A DNA stretch of 64,000 bases from Mucilaginibacter rigui. GTDB lineage: Bacteria; Bacteroidota; Bacteroidia; Sphingobacteriales; Sphingobacteriaceae. Every line of letters begins with the position of its first letter. Positions within the stretch are counted from its first letter, which is position 1. Position numbers and translations under genes: made by a program. Positions 27,956 through 35,592 of this stretch are shown here, one piece after another. The stretch lies in the NCBI RefSeq assembly GCF_014773275.1, contig NZ_JACWMW010000003.1, forward strand, positions 248,001-312,000, given 5' to 3'. Below the pieces are notes generated by a model that saw only the letters and a list, made by a program, of their open reading frames with translations, searched no databases and was not told the origin of the DNA.

Positions 27956-28678
27956 ATGACCAAGAGTACCGAGATACAGTTTTTGGATGGGCCGCACTCC
28001 AGACTAAAGGAATTAAAGTTTACGATCGGAACGATGGTAGACCTGATACATGGGCTGCGCGCATTACATTTTGTGGGGCCGTGTATTACCTTTTTTGGGT
28101 CGGCGCGTTTTACGGAAGATCATCCTTATTACCAGCTTACCCGTAATGCCGCAGCAGCCTTTGCAAAATTGGGCTTTACTATTATAACGGGTGGTGGACC
28201 AGGGCTGATGGAAGCTGCTAACCGGGGCGCGAAAGATGCAGGCGGTTATTCTGTAGGATGCAATATTCAACTGCCGGTAGAGCAAAAACCCAACCCATAT
28301 CTGGACAAATGGGTTTACATGACCCACTTTTTTCTAAGGAAGGTACTGTTGGTAAAATACTCATTTGCGTTTGTCGTGATGCCCGGCGGTTATGGTACAC
28401 TTGACGAGTATTTTGAAGCGCTTACGCTTATTCAAACACATAAAATAAAAAATTTCCCTATCATCATTTTTGGAAAGGAATACCACAAAGAACTAATTGA
28501 ACATATAGCCGTAATGAAGCGCGATGGAACCATTGGGCCTGATGACGAGAAATTTTATTTGGTAACTGATGATATAAATGAAGCTACAGAATTGATAAGG
28601 GAGAAAAGTATAAAGCAATTCGGACTGAAGCCCAAACGAAAATATAAACCGTTTAGTTGGTTGTTTGAGCATAAATAA
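27956..28678 (+). CDS. LOG family (TIGR00730-like) nucleoside-monophosphate phosphoribohydrolase
   Basis: 240 residues. The Rossmann-like LOG fold carries both signature motifs: GGGPGLMEAANRG (79-91) and PGGYGTLDE (143-151), which bind the nucleotide phosphate and form the active site. LOG enzymes release the base from AMP-type nucleotides and from cytokinin ribotides; older annotations call them lysine decarboxylases. About 35 extra residues precede the core, as in the longer branch of the family. Second gene of the adh operon, followed by a terminator. Confidence 0.92.
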   Translation: MTKSTEIQFLDGPHSRLKELKFTIGTMVDLIHGLRALHFVGPCITFFGSARFTEDHPYYQLTRNAAAAFAKLGFTIITGGGPGLMEAANRGAKDAGGYSVGCNIQLPVEQKPNPYLDKWVYMTHFFLRKVLLVKYSFAFVVMPGGYGTLDEYFEALTLIQTHKIKNFPIIIFGKEYHKELIEHIAVMKRDGTIGPDDEKFYLVTDDINEATELIREKSIKQFGLKPKRKYKPFSWLFEHK

Positions 28679-28714
28679 AAAGATGCTTACATATCTTTAC
28701 AAACTAACAATTTT

Positions 28715-28744
28715 AAGGTGCCGTAATTTATGGGCGCCTTTTTT
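28715..28744 (+). terminator. Rho-independent terminator of the adh-LOG operon
   Basis: AAGGTGCC (28715-28722) pairs with GGCGCCTT (28733-28740) with one G-U pair and a 10-nt loop, followed by TTTT. It is 37 bp after the LOG stop and just before the next stress-box promoter. Confidence 0.8.
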
Positions 28745-28749
28745 GTTGC

Positions 28750-28814
28750 TGTGCCAGGTCAGCTTATTGGATGACTCGTATCATTAATTAACCCGTCTGC
28801 ATATCAGATCTTTA
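28750..28814 (+). promoter_or_regulatory. Stress-box promoter of the 43-residue membrane protein
   Basis: Distal dyad TGTG-CCAG-GTCA (28750-28761) and proximal dyad TGAC-TCGT-ATCA (28772-28783) are 22 bp apart. GATCTTTA (28807-28814) follows after 23 bp in the -7 position. The start codon is at 28834. Confidence 0.65.
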
Positions 28815-28833
28815 TATCATAAAAAATAAGGTT

Positions 28834-28965
28834 ATGAAAAAGCAAATAAACATAGATGATTATCATTACAGCCACAAAGCCAATACACTACTTTTAGTAT
28901 GCTTGTTCCTTATAACAGTGATGCTTGCAATAGTTATGGCCCAAAGCCAATCTTACATAAGATAA
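28834..28965 (+). CDS. Small single-pass membrane protein (43 residues)
   Basis: The frame encodes MKKQINIDDYHYSHKANTLL and then a hydrophobic helix (CLFLITVMLAIVMA) with a short polar tail. An AAGG-type site precedes the ATG at about 8 nt. A full stress-box promoter stands at the right distance upstream, which is strong support for a real gene of this size. It could be a modulator of a larger membrane complex; function unknown. Confidence 0.65.
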   Translation: MKKQINIDDYHYSHKANTLLLVCLFLITVMLAIVMAQSQSYIR

Positions 28966-29240
28966 AGCCAGTATACTTAGAACAGGCACAGGAAGCTTAC
29001 CCGCCATTTTGTATTTGCTCATGCTGTTCTACCGCAAGGTTTATATCTGCGGCAGTTAGTGCTCCCATTTTTATAAAACCGATAAGCCGTGAATACCCTG
29101 ATTACAGCATCCCCGCTATTCAGGAGCAGCTAATTAAGATCTGGCAACCCCCTCAAATAGGTTAATACGACATTTTTAGATTTTTTGCCCGCAATAAACT
29201 TTGCAAGGCTTTTTCGTATTCGTATTAATTTTTACATTTT
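28966..29240 (+). other. Intergenic region, no supported gene
   Basis: One open frame (28899-29165) overlaps the 43-residue gene out of frame and has a Cys/Pro-rich product with no recognisable motif. It may be an eroded gene. I see no promoter, RNA or repeat here. Confidence 0.35.
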
Positions 29241-29487
29241 ATGTTTGATAAAATTATCGCGTTCTCTATCAGGAACAAGGTAATTATCGGGATCATGACA
29301 CTGGTTTTAGTACTGGTGGGGGAAATCATCAGGCAAAACCTGGTTAGTTATGTTTGTCATTTTAATTCCACTAACTATTTTTGGAATTTCTGGTATTGGC
29401 CCGGCGGTTAGTGGTCATGAAGGCTCAACTTTGGTAGTAGTTTTTAACGGGCTGCGGTTATTAGTGTATCAAAATAAGCGTAAGTAA
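29241..29487 (+). pseudogene. Fused remnants: start of a CzcA-type RND pump joined to the end of a heavy-metal P-type ATPase
   Basis: From 29241 the frame reads MFDKIIAFSIRNKVIIGIMT, the typical first membrane helix of CzcA/CusA efflux pumps, which normally exceed 1,000 residues. It breaks off near 29320. In another frame, from about 29320 to the stop at 29487, lies KTWLVMFVILIPLTIFGISG followed by HEGSTLVVVFNGLRLL, the characteristic C-terminal end of Zn/Cd/Co P1B-type ATPases. The two pieces are therefore the outer ends of a lost metal-resistance block, joined by a deletion. Neither piece can be functional. Confidence 0.75.
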
Positions 29488-29641
29488 TATTTAATTCAAA
29501 AAAAATTAATAACTACCGATTTTGATAGGTAACCTGTATTTATACTATCTGTCTTTGTTCAGAATGAAATCAGATTTCTAATGTATCTTTAAAACTAAGT
29601 CGCATATTATACACTTAAGCACGGTTTAATTTACAAAAGTA

Positions 29642-30331
29642 ATGCATAAAGAAGATCACGTTAAAGGTTCTGAAACGATCAGGGATATAGTTATAGGCAT
29701 GTCGGATGGTTTAACAGTACCCTTTGCCCTGGCCGCTGGATTAAGTGGTGCCATAAGTTCGTCAGGTATAGTTGTCACTGCCGGGATCGCAGAAATTGTG
29801 GCCGGATCAATAGCAATGGGTTTAGGGGGCTTTTTAGCAGGACGCACCGAGGTTGATCATTATAATTCTGAGTTAAAGCGCGAATATGATGAGGTTGAAC
29901 GTGTGCCCGAGCAAGAGAAAGCTGAGGTAAAAGAGGTTTTTGCTGGTTTCGGCTTATCAGAAAATTTGCAGCAACAAATTGCCGATGAAATGGCAAAAGA
30001 TAAAGACAAATGGGTTGATTTTATGATGCGTTATGAGTTAGGCCTTGAAGAACCACACGCCAACCGCGCTACAAAAAGTGCAATTACTATTGGTTTATCT
30101 TATATAGTTGGTGGTGTTATACCTCTTTCACCCTATATTTTAATTGATAGTTCTCAAACAGCTCTATACTATTCCTGCATAGTAACCCTTATAAGCCTGT
30201 TTATTTTTGGGTATTTTAAAAGTAAGCTAACAGGGCAGCCTGCTATAAGCGGCGCATTTAAAGTTGTTATAATTGGCGCGCTGGCAGCAGGGGCGGCTTT
30301 TGCCATGGCAAAGTTAATTAATGGCAAATAA
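29642..30331 (+). CDS. VIT1/CCC1 family Fe2+/Mn2+ transporter
   Basis: 229 residues. The first helix pair has DIVIGMSDGLTVPFALAAGL and the conserved GSIAMGLGGFLAGRTE. A cytoplasmic helical domain follows (EREYDEVERVPEQEKAEVKEVF region) with acidic and Met residues for metal binding. Three further transmembrane helices end the protein. Members move Fe or Mn out of the cytoplasm or into storage. It is a single gene next to a scar of metal-efflux genes, so metal homeostasis is a local theme. There is no stress box. Confidence 0.92.
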   Translation: MHKEDHVKGSETIRDIVIGMSDGLTVPFALAAGLSGAISSSGIVVTAGIAEIVAGSIAMGLGGFLAGRTEVDHYNSELKREYDEVERVPEQEKAEVKEVFAGFGLSENLQQQIADEMAKDKDKWVDFMMRYELGLEEPHANRATKSAITIGLSYIVGGVIPLSPYILIDSSQTALYYSCIVTLISLFIFGYFKSKLTGQPAISGAFKVVIIGALAAGAAFAMAKLINGK

Positions 30332-30481
30332 TGCCATTTTGTTAAAAAAGTGTTAAATCACTACTCTAAGCCCGAAATTCATATTAAATACAGAATTGGC
30401 GTTTAAACTTGTATTATAAAATAAACGCTTGTATTGCGAGGATACAATTATTGAAATTAATAACCCCTGATTAATTGCAAA

Positions 30482-30928
30482 ATGAATTCTAAAAAAACGA
30501 TGGACAGGAAAGAGTTTTTTTCTGTAATTGGCATGAGCGCCGCGGCCTTAACTATAATGGGCTGCTTGGGTTGCAGTAAAGGTTCTGATTCGGCCAATGG
30601 CCCTTCTACACCAGCCCCTACGAGTGTTGATTTTACACTCGACCTTAGTGCTTCTTCGAATTCAGCACTGGCTACCAATGGCGGTTACTTAGTATCTCAA
30701 GGTATATTAATTGCCCGCACAGCAGCAGGGGCTTATATTGCCGTACAAGAGTCATGTACCCATCAAAGTTATCCGTTAGTTTATCAGTCAGGCAGTAGTC
30801 AATTTTATTGTAATAACCATGGGGCTACCTTTACCGAAAAGGGCGTGGTTACCGGCGGGCCTACTAATCGTTCATTAGTAGTTTATAACACAAGTTTATC
30901 CGGTGTATCGCTAAGGATATACTCTTAA
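30482..30928 (+). CDS. Rieske [2Fe-2S] domain lipoprotein
   Basis: 148 residues; the first ATG at 30482 or the one at residue 7 (MDRKEFFSVIGMSAAALTIM) may start. The leader has a DRKEFF-type Tat-like beginning and Cys28/Cys31 as lipobox candidates (IMGCLGC). Cluster ligands are CTH (Cys92, His94) and CNNH (Cys110, His113). It is a short ferredoxin-like electron carrier outside the cytoplasm. It is the first gene of a five-gene array with thioredoxin, ApbE, DUF4266 and DUF3570, all within a few bases of each other. Confidence 0.9.
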   Translation: MNSKKTMDRKEFFSVIGMSAAALTIMGCLGCSKGSDSANGPSTPAPTSVDFTLDLSASSNSALATNGGYLVSQGILIARTAAGAYIAVQESCTHQSYPLVYQSGSSQFYCNNHGATFTEKGVVTGGPTNRSLVVYNTSLSGVSLRIYS

Positions 30929-30938
30929 AATTTAAAAC

Positions 30939-31379
30939 ATGAAACAATTATTTGCCATTATTTTATTTGTGCTGATGAGTCCTGCGATCACCTGGTCGGG
31001 CGATTTTGACCAGGTGCAAAAGGAAGCACAAAAAACACATAAACTTATTTTAATAAACTTTTCGGGCAGCGATTGGTGCGGCCCTTGTATTCGTACGCGC
31101 AAAGAGATACTGGAAACCATTACGTTTGAAAACTACGCTTCTGATCATCTTTTGCTGGTAAGGGCTGATTTTCCGCGTCAGAAAAAAAATCAATTACCTA
31201 AAGACCAGGTAAAACGTAACGAAACGCTGGCAGATAAATACAACCCAGATGGTGAATTTCCACTCACTTTATTGGTTGATGAAAATGGCAAGGTATTAAA
31301 AAAATGGGAAGGATTCCCGAATGTAAGTCCTGAAGCATTTGTAGCGCAGATAACCGAATCTACAAATGCAAAGCGCTGA
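30939..31379 (+). CDS. Exported thioredoxin-fold protein
   Basis: 146 residues with signal peptide (LFAIILFVLMSPAITWS). The redox motif WCGPC is at 46-50, inside NFSGSDWCGPC, and the cis-Pro region is GEFPLTLLVDENGK. A periplasmic disulfide reductase is expected. It is 10 bp after the Rieske gene and overlaps the ApbE start by 14 bp, so the two are translationally linked. Confidence 0.92.
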   Translation: MKQLFAIILFVLMSPAITWSGDFDQVQKEAQKTHKLILINFSGSDWCGPCIRTRKEILETITFENYASDHLLLVRADFPRQKKNQLPKDQVKRNETLADKYNPDGEFPLTLLVDENGKVLKKWEGFPNVSPEAFVAQITESTNAKR

Positions 31380-32316
31380 AAAAATAATTGGTGAGATAGT
31401 TCATAAGCAGGTGCTTAAGCTTATGGGCAATCGCTTTGAAATAAGTGTAGTAGCCGATGATGCTGAATGGGCCCAGCAACGGATAGGGATGGCCATCAAC
31501 GAGATAAGGAGGATAGAAAAACTGTTGACAACGTTTAGCGATGACAGCCAAACCAACCAGATAAATAAGAATGCCGGTATTGCCCCGGTTAAAGTAGATC
31601 AGGAAGTATTTGATCTGATAGCACGGTCATTAAAAATATCCGAATTAACGCAGGGCGCTTTTGACATTACTTATGGGTCGATAGATAAAAGCTTGTGGAA
31701 TTTTGACCTGAACATGAAAGCATTGCCCGATGCTGCCACAGCCCGGGCCGCTGTAAAGTTAATTAACTATAAAAACGTAATACTGGATAGCCAAAACATT
31801 ACCGTTTTTTTAAAAGAAGCAGGCATGCGCATAGGATTTGGCGGTATTGGTAAAGGTTATGCTGCTGATAAGGCAAAAGCTGTGCTACAGGCAAATGGAG
31901 TTAAAAGCGGCATTGTAAACGCTGCAGGCGATCTGATTACCTGGGGCACACAACCCGGCGGTAAGCCATGGACTATAGCAATTGCTGATCCTGACCAGGA
32001 AACTACACCATTTTCAACACTGAACATTAGTAACATGGCCATTGCCACATCGGGCAACTATGCCAAGTATGTAATTATTGGTGGCAAAAAATATTCGCAT
32101 ACAATCGATCCAAAGACAGGCCTGCCGGTAAGCGGAATAAAAAGTGTAAGCATTATAAGCCCGAGTGCTGAATTTGCCGACGCTATGGCTACCCCGGTTA
32201 CCGTAATGGGCGCATATGTTGGGCTCGATCTGATCAACCAGTTACAAAATGTGGCCTGTGTAATTATTACGGATGATAGTAAAGTTTATACGTCTAAAAA
32301 TATCAACATAAAATAG
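31366..32316 (+). CDS. apbE: ApbE family FAD:protein FMN transferase
   Basis: 316 residues. ApbE attaches FMN to Thr/Ser of target proteins from FAD, with Mg2+. Family landmarks are MGNRFEISVVAD, a TTFSDDSQTNQIN segment, GGIGKGYAADKA, NAAGDLITWG and the C-terminal ATSGNYAKYVI, HTIDPKTGLPV and ADAMATPVTVMG. Unlike most bacterial ApbE it has no lipobox or signal peptide, so the start used here would give a cytoplasmic enzyme unless it is exported otherwise. It sits inside the Rieske/Trx/DUF4266/DUF3570 array. Confidence 0.93.
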   Translation: MQSAEKIIGEIVHKQVLKLMGNRFEISVVADDAEWAQQRIGMAINEIRRIEKLLTTFSDDSQTNQINKNAGIAPVKVDQEVFDLIARSLKISELTQGAFDITYGSIDKSLWNFDLNMKALPDAATARAAVKLINYKNVILDSQNITVFLKEAGMRIGFGGIGKGYAADKAKAVLQANGVKSGIVNAAGDLITWGTQPGGKPWTIAIADPDQETTPFSTLNISNMAIATSGNYAKYVIIGGKKYSHTIDPKTGLPVSGIKSVSIISPSAEFADAMATPVTVMGAYVGLDLINQLQNVACVIITDDSKVYTSKNINIK

Positions 32317-32317
32317 C

Positions 32318-32545
32318 ATGATAAAACAACCCCTACGATTAATAACTATCATTTGCGCGTGTGCAATGTATAGTCTTTCTTCTTGTGTATCAGTAAAACC
32401 ATATCAAAAAAACCGCTTAAACGATACGGAGATGGAACTGTCGGCCCGTAAGTCACAAAAATTCGAACAAAGCTTTCAGCTTTATCGCGAAGGCGGTTCG
32501 GGGGCCAACGGTGGTAAAAGCGGTGGTGGTTGCGGGTGTAATTAA
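32318..32545 (+). CDS. DUF4266 small lipoprotein
   Basis: 75 residues. The lipobox is LSSC (Cys23), followed by a KPYQKNRLNDTEMEL segment and a Gly/Cys-rich tail (GGKSGGGCGCN) typical of DUF4266. It starts 1 bp after the ApbE stop. The role is unknown. The constant pairing with DUF3570 suggests a lipid-anchored partner or a chaperone for that beta-barrel. Confidence 0.88.
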   Translation: MIKQPLRLITIICACAMYSLSSCVSVKPYQKNRLNDTEMELSARKSQKFEQSFQLYREGGSGANGGKSGGGCGCN

Positions 32546-32561
32546 TATTAACATACAGTAA

Positions 32562-33785
32562 ATGAAAAAAATATATTTAGGTGTACTTGCCATGTACATG
32601 GGCATATTGGCATCGCACGCGCAAACAAAACCGCAGCCTGTTAAAGATTCCACTAACTATGAATCAAGAAAGCTTAAAATTGATGAGATCAATTTTGTTT
32701 CGGCTTATTACCATCAAAACGGTAATAACTCTGCCGTAACCGGCGGTATTGGTACCGAAAAGCTAACCGATTTTGCCAACACGTTTGATCTGCAAATGTC
32801 AAAATATAGCAGCTCGGGTAAAAAGCATACATTTCTGTTTGAATTGGGGGTTGATCATTACACTTCTGCATCTTCAGATAAGATAGACCCTAATAGTGTA
32901 TCGTCTGCATCTATGCAGGATACCCGTATCTATCCATCGTTAAATTGGACGGTATCAAATGATAAAACAGGCAACGCATTTGGTTTATCTGCATCATACT
33001 CACATGAGTTTGACTATCAATCGGTAGGGGCAGGCATCAATTTTACAAGGCTGTCAAAAAACAAAAACACTCAATTTGATTTTAAGGCGCAGGTGTTTTT
33101 AGATAAGTGGAAGGTGATATTACCGGTAGAATTGCGCCCGCCAGGGTACGGTTCAGGGTCTGATCGTGAGGATAACCGCCCGGTGGATTCCAAACCGCGA
33201 AATTCATTTAGTACATCGTTCTCACTTTCACAGGTACTTACACAAAGATTGCAGGTTGCACTTATTGTAGAACCATCTTACCAACATGGTTTATTGGCAA
33301 CAAAATATCAGCGCGATTATTTTACCGATGGATCGGAACGGGTGGAGAATCTGCCGGATAACCGCTACAAGCTTCCGATTGGTGTAAGATTTAATTACTT
33401 TTTAGATGATCACTTTATCATCCGCACCTTTTACAGGTACTACATGGATAATTGGGGCATAAGGGCACATACCGCCGAAGTGGAGATCCCGGTAAAGCTA
33501 ACTTCATTTGTTTCAGTTAGTCCGTTTTACCGGTATAACACGCAGGTTGGTACCCGTTACTTTAAACCATATGGCCAGCATAACCCTACAGATGAATTTT
33601 ATACCAGCGATTATGACTTATCCAGCCTTCATAGCAATTTTGTAGGCGCCAATATCAGGTTATCGCCGCCTAATGGTGTGTTTGGCAATGCGCATTTTAC
33701 CTCTTTAGAGTTAAGGGCCGGGCATTATATGCGTTCCACAGGGCTTAACTCAAATATTGTAACGCTCGCTCTAAAGTTTAAGTAA
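32562..33785 (+). CDS. DUF3570 family outer-membrane beta-barrel
   Basis: 407 residues with signal peptide (GVLAMYMGILASHAQ). After it comes the conserved NNSAVTGGIGTEKL, then alternating amphipathic strands to the C-terminus (VTLALKFK), as expected for an outer-membrane barrel. Function is unknown; the link to ApbE, thioredoxin and Rieske proteins suggests an extracytoplasmic redox or metal process. It ends exactly one base before the convergent gene. Confidence 0.9.
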   Translation: MKKIYLGVLAMYMGILASHAQTKPQPVKDSTNYESRKLKIDEINFVSAYYHQNGNNSAVTGGIGTEKLTDFANTFDLQMSKYSSSGKKHTFLFELGVDHYTSASSDKIDPNSVSSASMQDTRIYPSLNWTVSNDKTGNAFGLSASYSHEFDYQSVGAGINFTRLSKNKNTQFDFKAQVFLDKWKVILPVELRPPGYGSGSDREDNRPVDSKPRNSFSTSFSLSQVLTQRLQVALIVEPSYQHGLLATKYQRDYFTDGSERVENLPDNRYKLPIGVRFNYFLDDHFIIRTFYRYYMDNWGIRAHTAEVEIPVKLTSFVSVSPFYRYNTQVGTRYFKPYGQHNPTDEFYTSDYDLSSLHSNFVGANIRLSPPNGVFGNAHFTSLELRAGHYMRSTGLNSNIVTLALKFK

Positions 33786-34061
33786 TTAGTAAAGGGTAGA
33801 TTTATAAACAAACTTGTTGTTAGCAACGTGTATTTTTATGATTAAACCAGCTTCAACCAGTTTTTTAAGGCGGCTATAAAATGATGTAATACTCATTTTA
33901 TAGCCTTTTTTAGTTATTTCTAACCACAAAAATTCCGCGTCTTTAGTATCGGTAAGTGTATTTATAAATTCAACAATTAAGTCGTTTACCCGGTTATATT
34001 CCTTTTGTTTTTCGGTTAAGCGCGATTTGGACGCCCTGTGTATCTGTGTCTGATAATTCAT
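33786..34061 (-). CDS. Small winged-helix (Fur N-domain-like) protein
   Basis: 91 residues. LWLEITKKGYKMSITSFYSRL followed by KKLVEAGLI resembles the DNA-binding half of Fur-family regulators, where xxKxISxxTVYRxLKxLxEAGLI is the recognition region. The dimerisation and metal-binding half of Fur is absent. It could be a truncated regulator or a stand-alone DNA-binding protein. It is 9 bp after the cytochrome b gene on the same strand, so they are probably cotranscribed. It abuts the DUF3570 stop with no gap. Confidence 0.75.
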   Translation of the reverse strand: MNYQTQIHRASKSRLTEKQKEYNRVNDLIVEFINTLTDTKDAEFLWLEITKKGYKMSITSFYSRLKKLVEAGLIIKIHVANNKFVYKSTLY

Positions 34062-34070
34062 TGGATTAGA

Positions 34071-34748
34071 TCAATTGTGTTGGGCGCCGCCGTTTATCAT
34101 GTCAGATACGATGCCCCTCTCGTTTTTGCGTTCGGCCAGTAAAACACCAACAATATGCACTAAAATAAACGCCAGTATCAGGTACATGCAAAAGCTATGC
34201 ACCTCTTTAACCGAATGCCTGATGGATTTGTAAGCTGATAGCGCATCCTCAAAAGCAAGAAACAAGCCCGTAATTACCATTATAATGAGTAATGCATAAA
34301 ATAAGGCGTAGATAGCTTTAACAGTAAGTTCGTGCCTGGCCGTTTCGCGGTTTTTTTTGACGGTGTTAAACTGATGATAAGCACTTTTTATTTTGCGAAT
34401 AAACTTTTGATCGGCCAGTTGAAAAAACTCCAATATCAGCCTAAAGGCAAGCAGGCCTGCCAGCACATAACCAAAATAGATGTGTATCCCCCATACGCTG
34501 TCGCTTAAGGCATGCGCGGCGGCTCGTGCCTGCTCATTTGTTACTGTTGAACCCGCTTTTTGTAACTCATCTTTCATCAATGCCGATGTAGCATGGTCAT
34601 CTGTAATTGTTGAATTAATAAGCACAGTGATCAATGAACCACTTATCACAATTAAATTTACCCAGTGCCAAAGACGCAACGGAAAAGAATATCGTTTGAT
34701 TTTTGTTGGGTGTTGCAGGTCGTGACGGGTTGGTTCTATTATAGCCAT
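34071..34748 (-). CDS. Cytochrome b561-like membrane protein
   Basis: 225 residues. Four main helices carry candidate heme-ligating histidines: LRLWHW near residue 27, VWGIHIYFGY, KEVHSFCMY and LVHIVGV in the last two helices. The fold is the bacterial b561/Ni-Fe hydrogenase b-type. It would carry electrons across the membrane between quinol and a periplasmic partner. The Rieske/thioredoxin array ends on the opposite strand next to it and is a reasonable partner (inference). Confidence 0.87.
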   Translation of the reverse strand: MAIIEPTRHDLQHPTKIKRYSFPLRLWHWVNLIVISGSLITVLINSTITDDHATSALMKDELQKAGSTVTNEQARAAAHALSDSVWGIHIYFGYVLAGLLAFRLILEFFQLADQKFIRKIKSAYHQFNTVKKNRETARHELTVKAIYALFYALLIIMVITGLFLAFEDALSAYKSIRHSVKEVHSFCMYLILAFILVHIVGVLLAERKNERGIVSDMINGGAQHN

Positions 34749-34914
34749 ATGAATTATAATGTTGACAATTTTAAAGATAGATGTAAAAACTGAAGAAAAA
34801 CTGAATTAAACTTAATGTGGTGATTGCATTGCTCTAATACAGATTGTATTCAGATTGTTTTGTTAAATAGCGCTAATACCCGCTACATTGCATCAATTAT
34901 TGTAACTTAAATAC

Positions 34915-35592
34915 GTGAAAATACTTATCGTTGAAGACGAACAGGGCCTTCGGGAAAATATGCTTACATATCTAAGTGAGGATAATAACATATGCGAAAG
35001 CTGTGCCGATCTCGCAACTGCGATCACAAAGCTGGCTGGCTATCAATACGATTTTGTATTGCTGGATATTGGGCTGCCCGATGGGGAAGGGTTTGAAATA
35101 TTGCACTATCTGAAAAAAGAGATGAGAAACGAGGCTGTTATTATCATATCAGCCAGGAATTCTTTAGACGACCGAATAAAAGGCCTCAATATAGGAGCAG
35201 ATGACTATTTGGTTAAACCCTTTCACCTGGCCGAATTAAAGGCCAGGATAGTTGCTGTTTTTCGCCGTAAGGCTGCCAACAGCAATAATAACCTTGTTTT
35301 TAACGAGATTGTTATAAACCTTATTGGCCGTACGGTTTTTATAAATGATGTTGAAATACTTTTAACACGTAAAGAATATGATATGCTTTTGTATTTTATA
35401 GCCAATAAAGGAAAAGTAATTGCTAAAACCGCACTTGCCGAACATTTATGGGGCGATGAAATGGACATGCACGATAATTTCGACTTTATATACTCGCACA
35501 TCAAAAACCTGCGGAAAAAGATACTCGACGTTACTACAAATGACTATTTAAAATCGGTTTATGGCATTGGTTATAAATTTACCGATAAATGA
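34915..35592 (+). CDS. OmpR/PhoB family response regulator
   Basis: 225 residues from a GTG start. The receiver domain has VEDEQ acidic residues, the phospho-acceptor Asp51 (VLLDIGLPDG) and Lys in LVKPF. The winged-helix output domain covers 125-225 (LTRKEYDMLLYFIANKG and HIKNLRKKI ... YGIGYKF). It overlaps the kinase gene by 4 bp (ATGA), so it forms a coupled pair. Targets may be the adjacent cytochrome b or Rieske array, judging only by position. Confidence 0.95.
   Translation: MKILIVEDEQGLRENMLTYLSEDNNICESCADLATAITKLAGYQYDFVLLDIGLPDGEGFEILHYLKKEMRNEAVIIISARNSLDDRIKGLNIGADDYLVKPFHLAELKARIVAVFRRKAANSNNNLVFNEIVINLIGRTVFINDVEILLTRKEYDMLLYFIANKGKVIAKTALAEHLWGDEMDMHDNFDFIYSHIKNLRKKILDVTTNDYLKSVYGIGYKFTDK

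Noticed and set aside
28899..29165. 88-codon open frame with a Cys/Pro-rich product
   Set aside because: It overlaps the better-supported 43-residue gene out of frame, starts without a ribosome site and has no family features. It may be eroded sequence but cannot be called a gene.
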